From: an uncultured Bacteroidota bacterium
GTDB lineage: Bacteria > Bacteroidota > Bacteroidia > Chitinophagales > Chitinophagaceae
NCBI GenBank assembly: GCA_903831575.1
Contig: CAIKYB010000027.1
Coordinates: forward strand, 84,271 to 148,270
Length of the DNA: 64,000 nucleotides
Direction of reading: 5' to 3'
In this document: positions 56,422 through 64,000 of the stretch, piece after piece
Numbering within the stretch: position 1 is the stretch's first letter
How the letters are laid out: each line of letters opens with the position of its first letter
Notes under the pieces: model-generated
What the model saw: the letters and a program-made list of their open reading frames with translations, nothing else
Told to the model about the DNA's origin: nothing
The model's database searches: none
Made by a program: the position numbers and the translations under genes

Positions 56422-58266
56422 ATGAAATTTAATCGTATTTATTTATTTATTTCAGTTACACTTTTAGTTTTATCAGGAGTAGGGTGTAAGAAATTTTTAG
56501 ACCAGCAGCCCATAACAGAATTAAGTCCTGAAATGGTGTTTAAAGACGTAGAGTCTACAAAGAGGGCGTTGGCTGGCGTTTATAGCAGGTTAAGTGGCGA
56601 TCAAGGTTATGGAATTAGATTAAGTTTATATTTTACGGTAGATAATGATGAAACTCAAGGGCCTACTTCAGCTTCTGATAATGATAGAAGAGACTTGGCA
56701 CGTTATATTGCTACTCCAGGAAATTCGCAAATTACAAAACCATTTCAGCAACTTTTTCAGGGAATTGAATATGCGAATATTTGTATAGAAAATATTCCAG
56801 AAATGGACATGTATAATAATGGCACAACACAGCAGAAAGCACAATTGCAAAGAATGTATGGAGAAGCGCTGACGCTAAGAGCTCAATTTTATTTCGAGGC
56901 AATCAGAAATTGGGGAGATTTACCTGAACACTTTATCTCTGCCTCAAAATTAGCCACAACAAATCCCTTTCCCCAAAAAGAAAATAGAGATGTACTTTAT
57001 GAGCATCTTTTGAATGATTTGTTATTGGCAGAAAGTTTAGTGCCGTGGAGAAATGAACTTGGATCTATTGGAGATCAATTAGACGAAAGAATTACTAAAG
57101 GCACAGTCAAAGGTCTTCGTGCCAGAATAGCTTTATTTAGAGGAGGTTACTCGGTTCGCAGCAATGGTAATATGGAAAGAGGAAGTAATTATCTGACTTA
57201 TTATCAAATCGCAAGAGATGAATGTTATGATATCATCAGCTCGGGCCAACATGTATTAAATCCAAGTTATAAGTCTTTATGGAAAGATCAGGTTTGTGGT
57301 CATGCGGTTAATGATCCAGATGGTGAATTGATGTTTCAAGTAAGTACTTATGGAAATAATGGAGCTGAAGATTCTAAATTGGGTTATTACAATGGGCCAC
57401 AAATGAATATTTACGGGAATAAGTCAATTAATATTCTGCCAACTTATTTTTATTTATTTGATTCAATGGATTTGAGAAGAGATGTTACCTGTGTTCCATA
57501 CAATGTTGATGTAGATGGGGTGTCAAAAAAAGGCACATCAATTACAGGAATCAATGACGGCAAGTATAGAAGAGATTGGATTACTGGCCCTAGTTTTGGA
57601 CCTGCAAATGCAATTCAATATTTTGGATTGAAATGGCAAATATTAAGATATGCTGATGTGTTGTTAATGTTTGCTGAAGCAGAAAATGAAATTAATGGAG
57701 TTCCATCAGCACTTGCTTATGAAGCCGTTAACAAGGTAAGAAGAAGAGGATTTAATTCGCAGTCTCCAGCAGTAGAATTAACACCTGGTCTTTCTAACGT
57801 TGATTTTTTTAAGGCAATTGTTAGAGAAAGATCATTGGAACTTGGAGGCGAAGGCGTTAGAAAATATGATTTGATCCGTTGGAATCTTTTAATGACAGCT
57901 GTAAATAAAACAAGCGATAATCTTTTAAGAATGTCAAATTTAAATGAGTTGAGTAATCCTGATTATATGGCGGGTTATCCAAACTATTGCATTAGTACAA
58001 ATTTGCCTACAGGAATGTTTTATTATACAGGAACAGTTGCCGATGATAGTCATATGTGGAAAAATTCATTATATGTGAAAGCTCCTACAAGTACTCCATC
58101 CGGAACTACTAAAGTAACATGGCTAGGGTCTTCTATAAATACTACTGCATTATCAAGATATGCTTTAGGAATCAGAGATCTCGATAAGCAGTGGAGACAA
58201 TTATTCCCGATTCCTCAGCCTGTAATCGATGCCAATTATAACTGCACTCAAAATTTCGGATATTAA
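56422..58266 (+). CDS. SusD/RagB-family surface glycan-binding lipoprotein
   Basis: The product is 614 aa with a lipoprotein signal and lipobox at SGVG-C22. KKFLDQQPITELSPEMVFKDVE is the SusD N-terminal signature. TPR-like helices (GVYSRL, RAQFYFEAIRNWGDLPEH) follow, and the C-terminal RagB part contains LKWQILRYADVLLMFAEAENE and IVRERSLELGGEGVRKYDLIRW. It caps the SusC barrel and binds the incoming oligosaccharide. It directly follows susC. No SusE/SusF-type binding protein is encoded behind it; a small helical protein takes that place. Confidence 0.96.
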   Translation: MKFNRIYLFISVTLLVLSGVGCKKFLDQQPITELSPEMVFKDVESTKRALAGVYSRLSGDQGYGIRLSLYFTVDNDETQGPTSASDNDRRDLARYIATPGNSQITKPFQQLFQGIEYANICIENIPEMDMYNNGTTQQKAQLQRMYGEALTLRAQFYFEAIRNWGDLPEHFISASKLATTNPFPQKENRDVLYEHLLNDLLLAESLVPWRNELGSIGDQLDERITKGTVKGLRARIALFRGGYSVRSNGNMERGSNYLTYYQIARDECYDIISSGQHVLNPSYKSLWKDQVCGHAVNDPDGELMFQVSTYGNNGAEDSKLGYYNGPQMNIYGNKSINILPTYFYLFDSMDLRRDVTCVPYNVDVDGVSKKGTSITGINDGKYRRDWITGPSFGPANAIQYFGLKWQILRYADVLLMFAEAENEINGVPSALAYEAVNKVRRRGFNSQSPAVELTPGLSNVDFFKAIVRERSLELGGEGVRKYDLIRWNLLMTAVNKTSDNLLRMSNLNELSNPDYMAGYPNYCISTNLPTGMFYYTGTVADDSHMWKNSLYVKAPTSTPSGTTKVTWLGSSINTTALSRYALGIRDLDKQWRQLFPIPQPVIDANYNCTQNFGY

Positions 58267-58281
58267 AAAAAATAGTATAAC

Positions 58282-58680
58282 ATGAAAAAATTACTCCTTC
58301 TCTCTTTCTGTTTATTCTTTGCTGCAGCTGGGTTCTCTCAAACTACAGCAAAAGATTCAACAGCTCCTAAAAAAGAATTGTCTAAAGAAGAAAAAGCCGC
58401 TTTGAAAGCAAAGCAAGATGCTGATTTAATGGAAGCATACAAGGCCGCTGAACTTACAGATGAACAAATCGCGACCGTAAAATCGGCAATAGATCAGGCA
58501 AACAAACAATACAACGAAATCAAAAATAACCCAGCTTTATCGGATGAAGATAAAGCCTCTGCTAAAAAGCTTATTTCAGATCAAAAAAATGCGAAGTTGA
58601 AAGAGATCATGGGAGCAGAAAATTATAGCAAATATAATGCTGTAAGAAAAAAGCAAAAAGCTGCAAGCCCAGGACAATAA
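58282..58680 (+). CDS. Small secreted helical protein downstream of susD
   Basis: The product is 132 aa with a signal peptide ending GFSQ (~19). The mature part is highly charged and predicted helical (KKELSKEEKAALKAKQDADLM, LTDEQIATVKSAIDQANKQ), Lys/Ala/Glu-rich and without cysteine. Two L-T/S-D-E-x segments suggest a helical hairpin, somewhat like Spy/CpxP periplasmic proteins, but the LTxxQ motif is only partly met. It starts 15 bp after the susD stop and is followed by a clear terminator, so it belongs to the susCD unit. Function is unknown. Confidence 0.82.
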   Translation: MKKLLLLSFCLFFAAAGFSQTTAKDSTAPKKELSKEEKAALKAKQDADLMEAYKAAELTDEQIATVKSAIDQANKQYNEIKNNPALSDEDKASAKKLISDQKNAKLKEIMGAENYSKYNAVRKKQKAASPGQ

Positions 58681-58705
58681 ATCAGCATGTAAAATCTTAA
58701 TAATC

Positions 58706-58736
58706 AAGCCCATTTCTGTAATGGGCTTTTTCTTTG
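58706..58736 (+). terminator. Rho-independent terminator of the susCD unit
   Basis: An 8-bp stem AAGCCCAT/ATGGGCTT (58706-58713 with 58721-58728) has a 7-nt loop and a T-rich tail. Confidence 0.88.
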
Positions 58737-58756
58737 TATATCAGCTCAATTAAAAT

Positions 58757-58773
58757 GGGAACGTTTGCGTATT
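58757..58773 (+). promoter_or_regulatory. LacI-type operator, copy 6
   Basis: GGGAACGTTTGCGTATT lies 67 bp before the CE8 start at 58840. It is separated from the susCD unit by the terminator at 58706. Confidence 0.75.
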
Positions 58774-58839
58774 TTACTATTTACACGCATTTAAATTCAA
58801 TTAATTTTAGCATATTTTAAATTGCAAAAACGGCTATAC

Positions 58840-61713
58840 ATGTTAGTTTTCAAGTCTTTGATAAGACGCTTGTTTTTTTTGTTTCTTATTTCACTATCTT
58901 ATTCAGTTGCTTCTGCACAATACAATCTTATTGTAGCAAAAGATGGTTCTGGAAATTATGCTTCAGTTCAGGCAGCAATTAATGCCGCTCCAACAGGACG
59001 TACAACCCCATATATTATTTACATAAAAAATGGTCGATACAAGGAGAAGATTAATATTCCTTCAAACAAACCTTTTATTCAATTGATAGGAGAGGATGTT
59101 GCAAGGGTAATATTAACTTATGATGATTACGCTTCAAAGTTGGTTACTTGTAATACAACTTTGGGTACACAGAATTCTGCGAGTTTCACCGTTAATGCAA
59201 ATGATTTTTCGGCCATCAATATTACTTTTGAAAATACTTTTGGTGATGGGTCTCAAGCTGTTACGATTTTGGTAAATGCGGATAGGGCATTTTTTGAGAA
59301 TTGTCGCTTTCTGGGTAATCAGGATACTGTTTATTTGAAGGGAGCTGGCGCACCTCGCAATTATTTTAAAGATTGTTACATTGATGGGAATATAGACTTT
59401 GTTTTTGGAAGTGCCATCGCTGTATTTGATTCTTGTGTTGTCTATGCAAAAAGCAGAGGTTCTGCAGGATCATCTTATATCACGGCGCCTAATACACCTA
59501 ACGGTCAGGCATATGGCTTTGTATTCCGGGGTACAAAATTCCCTAACAATACCGGAGGTACTTCTTATTATCTCAGTCGTCCATGGGCTAGCCCGGATGT
59601 TGCCAGTACAAGACAAAAAGCAGTATTGTTGAATTGTTTACTAAGCAGTCATATTCAGCCAGCTGGCTGGAGTATCTGGGATGCCAATACCGTAACAGCT
59701 AATTTATATAATGCAGAGTATAGCAGCCGGTTTTTTAATGGGAATCTGGTTGATGTATCACAACGAGCACCTTGGAGTTATCAATTGACTTCGGCAGATT
59801 CGTCAAGTTATACCTTTGCCAATTTTTTTGGAACTTGGAACCCTTGTGGGGTGTCTCCCAATAATTGCAACCCTACTCAGCGTAATATTGCCATATCTAA
59901 TATAAAGTCGGTAAGGAATGCCAACAGCACCCAGTTCTCATGGAATATTAGCTGGCCCGTACAGGGGATTCAGTATGATTTGTACAGAAGTGCTGACAAT
60001 ATTAACTATGCACCTGTTTATACGTATACTTCTGCTACAGATACTGCTGCGAATTTTACTTACACAGATTTAAATGTGCCAGCCAGCGGATCGAAATATT
60101 ATTATTATATCTCCGCTTCAAAAGCCGGATACAATCCTCATGTAACCGATACCGTTATCATATCGAACGCACAGAATCTTGTTGTAAATGCATCTGCTGC
60201 TTTATCGTTATGTGGATTTAGTCAACCTTTAGGTTCGCCTTCAGCTGCTCAGACATTCACTGTTTCAGGAACAAATTTAACAGCGAATATTATAATTACA
60301 CCCCCATTGAATTTTGAAGTGTCAACTGATAATATTAATTGGTACAATAGCTCCTCTTCGCTTCAGGTCTCACCTGTTTCAGGGGGGGTGCCGGAAACAG
60401 TAATTTATGTACGATTGAATTCACCCATTATAGGAAATTCTTCGGGAGATGTTAATATTGCATGTTCCGATGTGGACAGTATTCTTGTCCCTTTAACAGG
60501 ATCAACTTTTGGAGCACCAACATCTTTTTTATTGCAGCAATGGCCTTTAATTACAAACAATGACGATAGTTTATCAGTTAGATCGTTTGCAGTGACACCA
60601 AGTACTTCTAAAGTAAATACAGTAACGAATAAACTATATACTTCGGATGGAACTCAGCCATTAGCAGCTCCGATACCTGCATATTCTGGAAAATATGGTC
60701 AGGCATTAGGGGCTAATCTTGCAGGCAACTCCTGGACAAATATTGGCAGCACTTTAAACAGAAATTATTATGAAGAATTTGATGTTACTGCATCCTCAGG
60801 AAATAATGTCAAAATTGATTCTATTACTTTCCTTAGTGATTTTTATCAGACTGCCAGTGGAATAAAGATGGGTGTTGTTTTTTCGAAAAATGGGTTTTCG
60901 TCTCCGGCAGATTCAACAGAAATTTATAGTGGAGTAAATTCCTCTGGCACAAGTTTAACCCTGTCTGCCAATGGGAATTTTTCAAAATCTTTTCCATTAC
61001 TTCAAAGTAATGCAGGCCCGATAAATTATTACGCACTATCCTTAAATGGCTCTTCCGGCGTAACGATTAATGCTGGTGAAACGCTTTCTATTCGATTGTA
61101 TTGGGCTTGCGGAAGTACTTCTGTTCCTCGTTTCGCCTTTTTGAAAAATGTTAGCATAAAAGGGGTTGTACTAAATGCTACACCTTGTAAATTGATTTTA
61201 TTCAAGGGGAATCGCAGCAACAAAAAAGTAAAATTAATCTGGCAAACAACTAATGAAATTAATCTTAATCATTTTGAAATTGAAAAAAGTACTGATGGGT
61301 TGAATTTTGTCAAAATAGGAGAGGCTGCAAGCCGCAATGATTTAAATTTCAATGAGTATACTTTTGAAGATAATCTTTTTGAGACAAGAACTGTTTATTA
61401 TCGATTAAAAATGCTTGATGATAATGGCAAGATGTTTTATAGCCAGATTATATCAATCAGAGAGGAGAATGCCAATCGTTTAAACATACATCCCAACCCA
61501 GTAAGTAGCAATTTTGTTGTTGGTCACGAAAAGGCATTTAAAGGAAATACATTGGTAATTGTAAATAATCTTGGAGAAATAGTGTTGGTCAAAAATGCTG
61601 CCGAAGGAAGTGAGTCAACAATATTAAATGTATCATTATTACCTGCATCAGTTTATACTATTAAATTTAATAATAACGGTAATTGCTATACGCAGCAATT
61701 CATAAAACAATAA
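58840..61713 (+). CDS. T9SS-secreted multidomain CE8 pectin methylesterase
   Basis: The product is 957 aa from the ATG at 58840 (TTG at 58822 possible). The signal peptide ends ASAQ (~27). The CE8 beta-helix (~28-345) has GNQ-D162-TVYL, GNI-D186-FVFG and S-R247-PW (Ser for Gly in GRPW). An FN3-like domain follows (~355-440), then an Ig-like sandwich (~450-560) of the same kind as in the adhesins at 16569 and 26832 (AQTFTVSGTNL, ETVIYVRLNSP). A further sandwich (~570-770) leads to a C-terminal NRLNIHPNPVSSNF type A sorting domain (~880-957). It should therefore be exported to the surface. The PL1 gene starts 19 bp later. Confidence 0.93.
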   Translation: MLVFKSLIRRLFFLFLISLSYSVASAQYNLIVAKDGSGNYASVQAAINAAPTGRTTPYIIYIKNGRYKEKINIPSNKPFIQLIGEDVARVILTYDDYASKLVTCNTTLGTQNSASFTVNANDFSAINITFENTFGDGSQAVTILVNADRAFFENCRFLGNQDTVYLKGAGAPRNYFKDCYIDGNIDFVFGSAIAVFDSCVVYAKSRGSAGSSYITAPNTPNGQAYGFVFRGTKFPNNTGGTSYYLSRPWASPDVASTRQKAVLLNCLLSSHIQPAGWSIWDANTVTANLYNAEYSSRFFNGNLVDVSQRAPWSYQLTSADSSSYTFANFFGTWNPCGVSPNNCNPTQRNIAISNIKSVRNANSTQFSWNISWPVQGIQYDLYRSADNINYAPVYTYTSATDTAANFTYTDLNVPASGSKYYYYISASKAGYNPHVTDTVIISNAQNLVVNASAALSLCGFSQPLGSPSAAQTFTVSGTNLTANIIITPPLNFEVSTDNINWYNSSSSLQVSPVSGGVPETVIYVRLNSPIIGNSSGDVNIACSDVDSILVPLTGSTFGAPTSFLLQQWPLITNNDDSLSVRSFAVTPSTSKVNTVTNKLYTSDGTQPLAAPIPAYSGKYGQALGANLAGNSWTNIGSTLNRNYYEEFDVTASSGNNVKIDSITFLSDFYQTASGIKMGVVFSKNGFSSPADSTEIYSGVNSSGTSLTLSANGNFSKSFPLLQSNAGPINYYALSLNGSSGVTINAGETLSIRLYWACGSTSVPRFAFLKNVSIKGVVLNATPCKLILFKGNRSNKKVKLIWQTTNEINLNHFEIEKSTDGLNFVKIGEAASRNDLNFNEYTFEDNLFETRTVYYRLKMLDDNGKMFYSQIISIREENANRLNIHPNPVSSNFVVGHEKAFKGNTLVIVNNLGEIVLVKNAAEGSESTILNVSLLPASVYTIKFNNNGNCYTQQFIKQ

Positions 61714-61732
61714 TAAAATAAATTTTTACTAA

Positions 61733-64000
61733 ATGATTATTAGAGGAAAATTAAAGAGCATTCTTTTGCTTATTGTGGTAGGCCTGGTAATAAAATCAAG
61801 TCAGTTAAATGCTCAATTATTATCATTCCCAACTGCCGAAGGTGCGGGAAGATACGTTTCAGGAGGACGAGGATCTTTGATTGCAGCCCCAAAAGTTTTT
61901 GAAGTTACGTCTCTTGTTGATAATGCTTCTTCAGCTACTACACCCGGAACATTAAGATATGCATGTACGAATAATAGTCCTGCTGCACCTAACAGAGTAA
62001 TTGTATTCAGAGTGGCAGGAACTATACATTTATACGCTACGCTGAATCTTACCAGAGCAAATACAACTATCGCTGGTCAAACCGCTCCAGGTGGTGGAAT
62101 TACAATTGCAGATTATCCTGTTTACCTGGGGGCAAACAACATCATGGTTCGTTATGTCAGATTCAGATTGGGAGATAAAAATCAGCCGGCAAGTTTAGGA
62201 AATGATGATGCATTTGGTAATAATGGAAGCTCTCGTCAGAAAATCATGGTGGATCATTGTTCATTTAGTTGGAGTAATGATGAAGCCCTTTCTATTTATT
62301 CTGGGGATAGTTTAACTATTCAATGGTGCTTTATTGCAGAGCCACTTGACTCTTCTTATCATGATGAAGGTTCTGGTGTTGAAAATCATGCTTTTGGTGG
62401 CATTCAAAGTGGCATACACGCAACATTGCACCACAATTTATACGCTCATTGTAAAGGAAGAATGCCAAGATTTGATGGGTTAAGAAATGCTCCAGCTGAT
62501 ACAACAGATTTTAGAAACAATGTCATATACAATTGGAGTGATTATAATACTAATGGAGGGGAAGGTGGAACCTATAATGTTGTAAATAATTATTACAAGT
62601 ATGGACTTAACACGGTAAGTGCAACAGTTAATGGAATCAATAGAAGGAGCATGTTGATTAATCCATACAAGTCTACTTCGGCTCCAGTATTGCCCTTCGG
62701 AAGATATTACCTCACTGGAAATTATTGTGCTAATAGCACTACCGTTACGAATAGAAACTGGCTTGGTGCATCTTTTAGCAGTGGGTCATTAGCTGATTCA
62801 GCAACTTCAAAAGCCAATACTCCATTTGCCTGTATGAATATAAATATGCAATCTGCTCAGGATGCATATTTATCAGTCCTTTCTGCTGCAGGAACAACAC
62901 TGCCTTATAGAGATACTTTAGATGACAGAATAGTCAGAGATGTTATCAACAGAACAGGGAAATTAATTAATTGCCAAGGTGGTTTTCCAAGAGGAACAGC
63001 TTATGCTACTACATTAAATGCATGGCCCTTTTTACCTTCAGGGTTTACACCATTAGATACCGACCACGATGGGATGCCTGATATCTGGGAAACACAGAGA
63101 GGATTAAATGCCTCATCTGCCGCTGATTTAAATTTGTATACTTCAACAACAGGATACAATAATTTAGAAACATACTTGAATGGCGATACTTTAACTGCAC
63201 CAGGTATTTTGAATAGCTGTGTTGTTTCAAAAGGGTTAAATTTAACAAGTAGTGGCAATTGGTTGCATGCAAGAGATACCGCATTTGGATATTACAATTC
63301 TTCTTCTTATTTAGTTTCAACTGATACAAATAATCTTGTGGCATCTGTCATGGACAATGGAGCTTATGTAAATTTTAATGTGTCTTATTATACAAAAAGC
63401 ACGGTAAGATTAGATGCGAATAATAAACCTTATTTAAGTAGAAATGTAACTTTATTTCCTGTAAATCCAACTGCTATTTCTGCTCCTGTGACTATTAGGA
63501 TTTACTTTTCCAAAAAAGAATATGATGACCTGAAGATTTCAGATCCTTCTATTTTATCACTTGCAGATTTAAGAGTGGTAACTACTGATGATAGTACTTG
63601 CGTTACAGCAATAGCTGCCTCAACTTCGGTTATTGTCCCTTCTGCATACGGAGTATTCGGTAGTTATCGTCTCGGATATTATGTTGAATTTCAAACTTCA
63701 TATTTAGGTACTTTTTTTATCAGAAGTGCTAACTCTTTAATAATTACACCTTCGATCTCCTCATTGAATTGTGTCGGAGCGAATTTCTCTGCAATTGCAA
63801 CAGCAAGTACTACATATTCCGGAACTTCAACTGTAGGATATACAGGAGGTAACGGTGTAGCGTACACTTCAGGTGCTGCTATTTCGTCTACAGGAGTTAC
63901 AGGATTAACGGCAACATTGCAAGCTGGTTCATTAGCCAATGGAAATGGCAACTTGTCTTATAATGTATCAGGAACGCCATCTTCAGCAGGCACAGCCAAT
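61733..64000 (+). CDS. PL1 pectate lyase with long C-terminal extension (cut by window edge)
   Basis: The frame is open from the ATG at 61733 to the right edge, 756 codons. A signal peptide ends LNAQ (~26). The PL1 beta-helix (~27-450) shows FPTAEGAGRYVSGGRGS, TTIAGQTAPGGGITI, VRYVRFRLGD, DHCSFSWSNDE, HHNLYAHCKGRMPRFDG and FRNNVIYNW. DTDHDGMPDIWETQRGL follows, similar to the C-terminus of the PL1 at 34682. Beyond it are sandwich and Ig-like segments ending in SGTPSSAGTAN. A T9SS sorting domain is likely further right but is outside the window. It is 19 bp after the T9SS-exported CE8 and probably in the same unit. Confidence 0.92.
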   Translation, partial: MIIRGKLKSILLLIVVGLVIKSSQLNAQLLSFPTAEGAGRYVSGGRGSLIAAPKVFEVTSLVDNASSATTPGTLRYACTNNSPAAPNRVIVFRVAGTIHLYATLNLTRANTTIAGQTAPGGGITIADYPVYLGANNIMVRYVRFRLGDKNQPASLGNDDAFGNNGSSRQKIMVDHCSFSWSNDEALSIYSGDSLTIQWCFIAEPLDSSYHDEGSGVENHAFGGIQSGIHATLHHNLYAHCKGRMPRFDGLRNAPADTTDFRNNVIYNWSDYNTNGGEGGTYNVVNNYYKYGLNTVSATVNGINRRSMLINPYKSTSAPVLPFGRYYLTGNYCANSTTVTNRNWLGASFSSGSLADSATSKANTPFACMNINMQSAQDAYLSVLSAAGTTLPYRDTLDDRIVRDVINRTGKLINCQGGFPRGTAYATTLNAWPFLPSGFTPLDTDHDGMPDIWETQRGLNASSAADLNLYTSTTGYNNLETYLNGDTLTAPGILNSCVVSKGLNLTSSGNWLHARDTAFGYYNSSSYLVSTDTNNLVASVMDNGAYVNFNVSYYTKSTVRLDANNKPYLSRNVTLFPVNPTAISAPVTIRIYFSKKEYDDLKISDPSILSLADLRVVTTDDSTCVTAIAASTSVIVPSAYGVFGSYRLGYYVEFQTSYLGTFFIRSANSLIITPSISSLNCVGANFSAIATASTTYSGTSTVGYTGGNGVAYTSGAAISSTGVTGLTATLQAGSLANGNGNLSYNVSGTPSSAGTAN

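Overview
The window is a chromosomal segment of a Bacteroidota species, most likely a member of the Chitinophagaceae or a close relative. The evidence is one SusC/SusD pair, type IX secretion (T9SS) sorting domains of types A and B, two PorP/SprF proteins, promoter elements of the TAnnTTTG class, few Shine-Dalgarno sequences and an AT-rich base composition. About 51 kb of the 64 kb (roughly 8.2 kb to the right edge) forms one very large pectin/homogalacturonan utilisation locus.

Left flank (1-8101). This part holds a Gfo/Idh oxidoreductase cut by the window edge, accA, and tRNA-Asp with its own promoter and terminator. A small AT-rich cluster follows: two related small secreted proteins flanking a lone HsdR-N-type nuclease-like protein. 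Next come a PrsW-type membrane protease and a two-gene unit encoding a TsdA-like dihaem cytochrome c and a Tat-exported SoxB-like phosphoesterase.

Pectin locus (8213-64000). It contains two GH28 polygalacturonases, two PL1 pectate lyases, three CE8 pectin methylesterases (one divergent), a CE12 acetylesterase, a GH43 and a GH105. The galacturonate catabolic genes uxaC, uxaB, uxaA and kdgK are present, with a LacI-type regulator and SusC/SusD. Interleaved are four giant secreted proteins (about 1470-2245 aa). Three of them share an IgGFc-binding-like domain, PKD repeats and a type B (CHU_C) sorting domain, and they are accompanied by two PorP/SprF proteins. The fourth ends in a type A sorting domain.

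Regulation. I found six copies of a 17-bp LacI-type operator (consensus GGtAaCGwTTGCGTAAa) at 9832, 16435, 40971, 51591, 52931 and 58757. Each lies in an intergenic region ahead of a transcription unit: the type A giant protein; the adhesin/SprF/pectinase unit; the GH28-GH105-CE8-uxaBAC unit; kdgK; the divergent lacI/susCD genes; and the CE8-PL1 unit. From the operator at 16435 to 40939 every gene-to-gene gap is under 60 bp and no terminator is visible. The giant adhesins, their SprF partners and the pectin-degrading enzymes may therefore be one pectin-induced 24-kb unit. This coupling of T9SS surface adhesins to a pectin PUL is the most interesting feature of the window.

Pathway logic (inferred). 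Pectin is demethylated (CE8), deacetylated (CE12), trimmed (GH43) and cut (PL1, GH28) at or outside the cell surface. Oligomers enter through SusCD. GH28 and GH105 finish them, and galacturonate goes UxaC to UxaB to UxaA to KdgK, giving KDPG. KDPG aldolase, the KduI/KduD-type enzymes for unsaturated uronate and a monosaccharide importer are not in this window.
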